Assembly (NCBI GenBank): GCA_024236195.1 | Contig: JACKKZ010000006.1 | Location: 71,639-135,638, forward strand | Direction: 5' to 3' | DNA: 64,000 bases | DNA from: Sphingomonadaceae bacterium | Lineage (GTDB): Bacteria; Pseudomonadota; Alphaproteobacteria; Sphingomonadales; Sphingomonadaceae | Shown: piece after piece, positions 59,498-64,000 of the stretch | Position numbering within the stretch: the stretch's first letter is position 1 | Layout of the letters: each line of letters starts with the position of its first letter | Notes under the pieces: model-generated | What the model saw: only the letters and a program-made list of their open reading frames with translations | Told to the model about the DNA's origin: nothing | The model's database searches: none | Translations under genes and position numbers: made by a program

Positions 59498-60409
59498 ATG
59501 GAACAGGCAGGCAGCCCTGCCCCGCAACCCGCGACGGCGGGCGAACGCCACGCAATTGGTGCACCACATGATGGCTGGCGCGCGCTGGTCTATCGCGTCA
59601 CCTTCGAATCCGAGACCCCCGCGGGCCGCCTGTTTGACAAGCTGCTGATCTGGGCAATCCTGGCCAGCGTAGCCGTGGTGGTCGTGGACAGCATCCCCGG
59701 CCTGCATGATCGCTGGTATGTCGCCTTCGACGTGGCCGAATGGTTCTTCACCATCCTGTTCACTGTCGAATATCTGCTGCGGCTGGCCTGCCTCAAACAA
59801 CCATGGCGCTATGCCCGCAGCTTTTTCGGGGTGATTGACCTGCTGGCCGTGCTGCCGACCTATCTCGCGCTGATCCTGCCGGGGATCCACGTGCTGGTGG
59901 ATGTGCGTGTGCTGCGGCTCTTGCGCATATTCCGGATCTTCAAGCTGACCGCCTATATTTCCGAATATCACACGCTGGCGCTGGCGCTGAAGGCGAGCCG
60001 CCGCAAAGTGCTGGTCTTCCTCGCCACCGTTTCGCTGATAATCGTGGTGATGGGATCGCTTATGTATGTGGTGGAAGGGCCGGAGCACGGCTTCACCAGC
60101 ATCCCGACCTCGATCTATTGGGCGATCACCACCATGACCACGGTCGGTTATGGCGATATCACGCCGGAAACGCCGATTGGCCGGATCATCACCGCCATCA
60201 TGATGCTGCTGGGTTGGGGCACGCTGGCGGTGCCCACCGGCATCGTCACCAGCGAAATCGCGATCCGGCAAAGCCGCCAGGAAGAGGCCGGACGTGCCGC
60301 CAGTGCGGCCCTTCCCCTGCGCGAATGCGCGGCCTGCGGTGAGGCAGTTCATACTTCAACCGCGCGCCATTGCCACCAATGCGGGGCGCGCTTGCCGGTC
60401 TTGGGGTAG
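59498..60409 (+). CDS. Voltage-gated-type K+ channel with C-terminal zinc ribbon
   Basis: Six-helix ion channel of 303 residues. An S4-like helix with regular Arg (VRVLRLLRIFRIFKL, 136-150) precedes the pore with selectivity filter TVGYGD (215-220) and S6 (ITAIMMLLGWGTLAVPTGIV). The tail holds CxxC pairs (Cys277/280 and 292/295), a zinc ribbon seen in channels linked to ATP-grasp peptide-ligase neighbourhoods. GAAGGAGGGGG precedes ATG 59498. An FNR-type site lies upstream. Confidence 0.93.
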   Translation: MEQAGSPAPQPATAGERHAIGAPHDGWRALVYRVTFESETPAGRLFDKLLIWAILASVAVVVVDSIPGLHDRWYVAFDVAEWFFTILFTVEYLLRLACLKQPWRYARSFFGVIDLLAVLPTYLALILPGIHVLVDVRVLRLLRIFRIFKLTAYISEYHTLALALKASRRKVLVFLATVSLIIVVMGSLMYVVEGPEHGFTSIPTSIYWAITTMTTVGYGDITPETPIGRIITAIMMLLGWGTLAVPTGIVTSEIAIRQSRQEEAGRAASAALPLRECAACGEAVHTSTARHCHQCGARLPVLG

Positions 60410-60436
60410 CGTCAGCCGATCCCCGGCTGGAATGGC

Positions 60437-61108
60437 TTAGCCGCCGCGCGACCAGCTGCTGCCACCGCTACGGTTGCCGAGTTTCCACCCGCGCGACTTT
60501 TCGCCAAAGCCCCCGCGAGACGCCGCTGCTGCCTTGGCAGAAGCGCTGGCCGCTTTCACCTTGGGCACGGATTTCGCGCTCTCCATGGCGCGGGCGCTGG
60601 CATAATATTTGCCCGGTGCCCCGGCATAGCCCAGCCTTGTGCCATTGGCAGTCTGGTATCCATTATCCTTCGTACTGAAGAGTGGCATACCCGTGCCGTT
60701 CCTCGCTCTGGACCAGAAAAAGGCGCCGATAAAAGGTGAGAAATGGCTGCGATGGGAACGGGTCTCTTCCTGACCCTTCTGCTCGGCGCATTTGCCCTCG
60801 CCCCATTCTTCCTCGCAATCCTCGCGCGCTTCGTAGCGTGGAGCTTCTGCCTGCCCCGCGGCAATCGCTTCATCCCGCTTTTGCGCGCATTCTTCCTTGG
60901 TCAGCCCGGACTTGCTGGCGCATTCAAAGACATTCTGGAAGACTTGGAATTCCTCCGCATCGGCGGGCCGCTCCGCCACTGCAGCCGGTGTATCTCCGCC
61001 GCCGCCACATCCGGCGAGGGCAGCGCTGCCGCCAAGGACGGCCATGGTGGTCAAGGCCACACTGGATGAGCGCTTGCGCCTGCGTGCCTGCTGGTCCCCG
61101 AATTTCAT
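60437..61108 (-). CDS. ygiB: DUF1190 (YgiB-like) lipoprotein
   Basis: Envelope protein of the YgiB/YjfM family. Basic N-terminus, then a lipobox LAGC (Cys34), an acidic Cys-containing middle (VFECASKSG, EECAQKRDE, REDCEEEWGEG), and a C-terminal Ser/Gly/Arg-rich tail (GFGEKSRGWKLGNRSGG). In E. coli ygiB pairs with ygiC; here the ygiC-like gene is adjacent but divergent, with 109 bp between starts. Function unknown. ATG 61108 chosen for the lipoprotein signal and AAGGGGG site. Confidence 0.87.
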   Translation of the reverse strand: MKFGDQQARRRKRSSSVALTTMAVLGGSAALAGCGGGGDTPAAVAERPADAEEFQVFQNVFECASKSGLTKEECAQKRDEAIAAGQAEAPRYEAREDCEEEWGEGKCAEQKGQEETRSHRSHFSPFIGAFFWSRARNGTGMPLFSTKDNGYQTANGTRLGYAGAPGKYYASARAMESAKSVPKVKAASASAKAAAASRGGFGEKSRGWKLGNRSGGSSWSRGG

Positions 61109-61217
61109 CCCGCATTCCCCCTTCGCATCTGCAATCTCCACTGGCATAGCCACAATTGCTTAGCAGAATGTTTGCAATAACCGACTTCTGCCAAACAAAG
61201 TCAATATGGGGTAAATA

Positions 61218-62384
61218 ATGCAAAGACGTGTGATGACCGAACGGCCCAACTGGCAACAGGTCGCGGAAGAAAACGGCTTTGTGTTCCATCACGTTAATGG
61301 CGAAATTTACTGGGACGAGCGCGCCTGCTGGGCTTTCACCCTCGATGAAGTCGAAACCATGATCGAGGATCCGAGCACGGAGCTCTATGCGCTGTGCCTC
61401 GCGCTGGTTGATGATGCGGTCAAATCGCAGGAGATGATGGAGCAGCTCTGCATCCCGGAAACCGCTTGGGATTACATCGCCAATAGCTGGCGCTCAGGCG
61501 AAGCCTCGCTGTATGGCCGGTTCGATCTTGCCTATGATGGCACCGGCCCGGCCAAGCTGCTGGAATTCAACGCCGATACGCCGACCAGCATCTATGAAAC
61601 CGCCTATTTCCAGTGGTTGTGGCTGGAGGATGTGGTGGCGATGGGGCAGTTGCCGGAGGGGACGGACCAGTTCAACCGGCTGCACGAAGCGTTGATGGAG
61701 CGCTTTACGCAAATCCTTACGCCCGGCAGCCATTTGCATTTTACCGGCGTGGCTGACCATGTCGAAGACCGCGCGACGGTGCTCTATCTGGAAGATCTCG
61801 CCCGGCAGGCGGGGCTGGAGGCGACCTTCCTGCCGATTGACGATATTGCGGTGGATCGCAACGGCCAGTTCCTCGATGCGCAGGATGCGCCGATCGGGGC
61901 GCTGTTCAAACTCTATCCGTGGGAAGATTTGCTGCGCGAAAGCTTTGCCGCGCATCTGGGCAAGTCGCAGACGCTGTTTATCGAACCGGCTTGGAAAGCG
62001 ATCCTGTCCAACAAGGCGATCCTGCCGCTGCTGTGGAAGCGCCATCGCAACCACCCGAACCTGCTGCCCGCCTTTTTCCCCGAAAGCTCCGGCGGGCTGG
62101 AAATGGTGACCAGGCCGCATGTCTACAAACCGCTGTTCAGCCGCGAGGGCGCGGATATCTCGCTGTTTGACGGGCGCAGTCACCACAAGGGGCCGGAACA
62201 GGGCTATGGTGCGGAAGGTGGGATCATCCAGGCGCTCGCCCCGCTGGCGCAGTCAGGCGGGAACCATGCGGTCGTGGGAAGCTGGATCGTCGGCGATGAC
62301 GCGGTGGCCATGTCGATCCGCGAAGATAGCGGCCCGATCACGCGCGACCTCGCGCGTTACGTGCCGCATGTGATTATCGGCTAA
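61218..62384 (+). CDS. Glutathionylspermidine-synthase-like ATP-grasp ligase (YgiC/YjfC)
   Basis: 388-residue ATP-grasp ligase matching the synthetase half of glutathionylspermidine synthase. Family segments: LLEFNADTPTSIYETAYFQWLWLE (substrate side), FTGVADHVEDRATVLYLEDLA, KRHRNHPNLLPAFF and KPLFSREGADI (ATP lysine), VGSWIVGDDAVAMSIRED. Probable peptide- or amine-ligating enzyme; no amidase domain is fused. Neighbours are the DUF1190 lipoprotein and a zinc-ribbon K+ channel, a known conserved neighbourhood. Ends 3 bp from convergent uvrC. Confidence 0.92.
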   Translation: MQRRVMTERPNWQQVAEENGFVFHHVNGEIYWDERACWAFTLDEVETMIEDPSTELYALCLALVDDAVKSQEMMEQLCIPETAWDYIANSWRSGEASLYGRFDLAYDGTGPAKLLEFNADTPTSIYETAYFQWLWLEDVVAMGQLPEGTDQFNRLHEALMERFTQILTPGSHLHFTGVADHVEDRATVLYLEDLARQAGLEATFLPIDDIAVDRNGQFLDAQDAPIGALFKLYPWEDLLRESFAAHLGKSQTLFIEPAWKAILSNKAILPLLWKRHRNHPNLLPAFFPESSGGLEMVTRPHVYKPLFSREGADISLFDGRSHHKGPEQGYGAEGGIIQALAPLAQSGGNHAVVGSWIVGDDAVAMSIREDSGPITRDLARYVPHVIIG

Positions 62385-62387
62385 AGC

Positions 62388-64000
62388 TCATCCGCCTGCG
62401 TGGTAGAAGTCGTAGATCTTCTGCGCCACGCCGGCGCTGATACCGGGCACACGCTTCAGATCATCGAGCGCCGCCGCGCGGACTTTCCCCGCCGTGCCGA
62501 AATGCAGCAAAAGCGCGCGCTTGCGGCTCGGGCCGATGCCGGGGATCTCATCCAGCGGGCTGGCGGTGATTGCGCGGCTGCGTTTCGCCCGATGCGCACC
62601 GATGGCATAGCGGTGGACCTCGTCGCGCCATTGCTGGAGCTGGAACAGCACGGGTGAATTGACCGGCAGCGTCTTTTCGCGCCCGTCGGGGAAGTGGAAC
62701 ACCTCCCGCCCCTCGCGCCCGTGATGCGGGCCCTTGGCTATGGCGATCAGCGGCACATGCTCGATCCCCATTTCCTCCAGCGTATCACGCACGGCGGACA
62801 TCTGCCCCTTGCCGCCATCAATCAGGACAAGGTCCGGCCAGGTAGTTTCGTGGCCTCCCTTTTTTGATTCACGCGGAGGCGCGGAGGCGCGGAGATTCCC
62901 TTCTTTCGGCGTAGCCGCATCATTTTCCTGCGATGGGCCAAGAGAAACCTCAGCAACTTGATTGCCTTCGGCGGATTCAAGCTCCCTCCGCGTCTCCGTG
63001 TCTCCGCGTGAATCCCCCACTTCCTCTTCCGCCAAAGCCCGGAAGCGCCGCTCCATCACTTCGCGCATCATCGCGAAGTCATCATTGGTCTGCGCCCGCT
63101 TGATGTTGAACTTGCGATACTGGTTCTTCACGAAGCCTTCCGGCCCCGCCACCACCATCGCGCCCAGTGCCTTGTCGCCCTGGATATGGCTGTTGTCGTA
63201 GATTTCGACGCGCTGCGGCACATCCGGCAGCTCAAGGAATTCCGCCAGTTCGCGCATGACGTTGGCCTTGGTCCCGCTTTCCGCCAGCCGCCGGTCGAGC
63301 GCTTCCACCGCATTGCGGCTCGCCTGTTCCATCAGCCGCCGCCGGTCGCCGCGCTGGGGGATGCTGATTTCGACCTTATGCCCGGCAGAGGCGCCCAATG
63401 CCTCCGCCAGCAGCTCCTGCTCAGGCAAGTCGCGATCCACCAGCACCAGCCTTGGTGGCGGCACTTCTTCGTAGAATTGCGCCAATACCCGTGCGAGCAC
63501 CTCCGGCTCTTCCACGCCTTGCGTGTGGCTGGGGAAGAAGGCGCGGTGGCCCCAGTTCTGCCCGCCGCGCACGAAGAATGCCTGAATGCCGACCTGCCCG
63601 CCCTTGCTCGCCAGCGCGAAGACATCGGCATCCCCGACCCCGGCGGCGTTGATCGCCTGGCTGCCCTGGATGAAGGTCGCTGCGCGCAGACGGTCGCGCA
63701 GCATGGCGGCCGTCTCGAAGTCGAGCGCCTCAGCCGCCGCGTGCATCTGCTGCTCGATCTTTGCCTGCACCGCGCTGGAACGCCCGCCGAGAAAATCCTT
63801 CGCCTCGCGCACCAGCTCGGCATAGCCCGCTTCGTCAATCCGCCCTACGCAAGGCGCCGCACAACGCTTGATCTGGTAGAGCAGGCAAGGCCGATCGCGG
63901 CGGGCAAAAAAGCTGTCAGTGCAAGACCTTAACAGGAACAGCTTCTGCAGCGCATTAATCGTGGTGTTGACTGACCCGGCACTGGCGAAGGGGCCGTAAT
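62388..64000 (-). CDS. uvrC: Excinuclease ABC subunit C, N-terminus beyond window
   Basis: Nucleotide-excision-repair nuclease making both incisions with UvrB. The frame is open to the right edge; the GIY-YIG part is outside. In order: YGPFASAGSVNTTINALQKLF, CxLYQIKRCAAPCVG, the UvrB-binding UVR motif (DFETAAMLRDRLRAA), the C-terminal nuclease (IYDNSHIQGDKALGAMVV, LVLIDGGKGQMSAV), and tandem HhH (IPGIGPSRKRALLLHFG, RVPGISAGVAQKIY). Between MERRFRALAEEE and WPDLVLIDGG sits an extra ~55-residue hydrophilic insert encoded by a palindromic repeat (62866-63014), in frame. Confidence 0.96.
   Translation of the reverse strand, partial: YGPFASAGSVNTTINALQKLFLLRSCTDSFFARRDRPCLLYQIKRCAAPCVGRIDEAGYAELVREAKDFLGGRSSAVQAKIEQQMHAAAEALDFETAAMLRDRLRAATFIQGSQAINAAGVGDADVFALASKGGQVGIQAFFVRGGQNWGHRAFFPSHTQGVEEPEVLARVLAQFYEEVPPPRLVLVDRDLPEQELLAEALGASAGHKVEISIPQRGDRRRLMEQASRNAVEALDRRLAESGTKANVMRELAEFLELPDVPQRVEIYDNSHIQGDKALGAMVVAGPEGFVKNQYRKFNIKRAQTNDDFAMMREVMERRFRALAEEEVGDSRGDTETRRELESAEGNQVAEVSLGPSQENDAATPKEGNLRASAPPRESKKGGHETTWPDLVLIDGGKGQMSAVRDTLEEMGIEHVPLIAIAKGPHHGREGREVFHFPDGREKTLPVNSPVLFQLQQWRDEVHRYAIGAHRAKRSRAITASPLDEIPGIGPSRKRALLLHFGTAGKVRAAALDDLKRVPGISAGVAQKIYDFYHAGG
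62866..63014. repeat. Palindromic repeat inserted in-frame in uvrC
   Basis: The 29-nt arms GATTCACGCGGAGGCGCGGA... and its inverse (26 of 29 match) lie 91 nt apart and bracket the extra uvrC codons. The element keeps the frame open and encodes a charged peptide (read as SRGDTETRRELESAEG ... NLRASAPPRES), recalling the coding palindromic elements of Rickettsia. No other copy is present in this window. Confidence 0.85.

Noticed and set aside
1..64000. tRNA, rRNA, tmRNA or integrase-linked attachment sites
   Set aside because: None recognised by eye in any intergenic gap; gaps are short and mostly explained by promoters, terminators and palindromes.

Overview
The window is one continuous stretch of a GC-rich alphaproteobacterial chromosome. 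Protein content points to Sphingomonadales, most likely near Erythrobacteraceae: an aa3-type cytochrome oxidase cluster with a tiny membrane gene between ctaB and ctaG, a BolA/J-domain/CobS neighbourhood, a K+-independent H+-pyrophosphatase followed by an S9 peptidase, short-form HisG, and sphingomonad-style intergenic palindromes. That placement comes from gene recognition and was not tested by a database search. I see no rRNA, tRNA, prophage, CRISPR array or complete insertion sequence; both outermost genes (selO and uvrC) run off the window.

Layout. 0-12.1 kb: selO end, an exported protein, a YadA-like trimeric adhesin, astD, two envelope proteins, rarD, pyrC, then a phosphate-starvation pair (pstS and an OprP-like porin) with a Pho-box-like site before each. 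12.1-17.7 kb: ygfZ, a TetR regulator with two paralogous PF10118 proteins (a perfect 14-bp inverted repeat precedes the second), a GNAT enzyme, rplU-rpmA and a lipoprotein. 17.7-29.1 kb: a long minus-strand block with cytochrome oxidase genes ctaC-ctaD-ctaB-(41-aa gene)-ctaG-ctaE, DUF983 and SURF1, then thrC, an rRNA-type methyltransferase, folB and moaA-moaD-moaE. Beyond moaE there is a candidate FNR-controlled small RNA. 29.3-34.5 kb: tightly coupled pyrE, serine hydrolase, pdxJ, acpS, lepB, DUF3089 and ruvX.

34.5-36.6 kb: a three-gene minus-strand cassette of unknown function (58-aa peptide, HEAT-like protein, cupin-like putative metalloprotein), the best candidate here for an undescribed system. 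36.7-46 kb: two hotdog thioesterases, a class A PBP, cobS, DUF1428, GST, VOC, J-domain, BolA, AraC, SDR and alpha/beta hydrolase genes. 46-52.8 kb: DUF2332, hisG-hisD-nusB, thiL and hppA. 53-58.5 kb: S9 peptidase, GNAT, cupin-like protein and tesB, whose last codons come from a small terminal-inverted-repeat element. 58.5-64 kb: a universal stress protein and a K+ channel diverging from one FNR-type palindrome, DUF1190 and an ATP-grasp ligase diverging, and uvrC carrying an in-frame palindromic insertion.

How the parts work together. Oxygen and respiration themes recur: terminal oxidase biogenesis, FNR-type sites at usp/K+ channel and at the candidate sRNA, and a molybdopterin operon. Phosphate limitation is represented by pstS plus porin. 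Several convergent gene pairs overlap or nearly touch at their ends (selO, rarD, ruvX, thioesterase, ATP-grasp), showing a compact genome in which palindromic repeats fill many of the remaining gaps.
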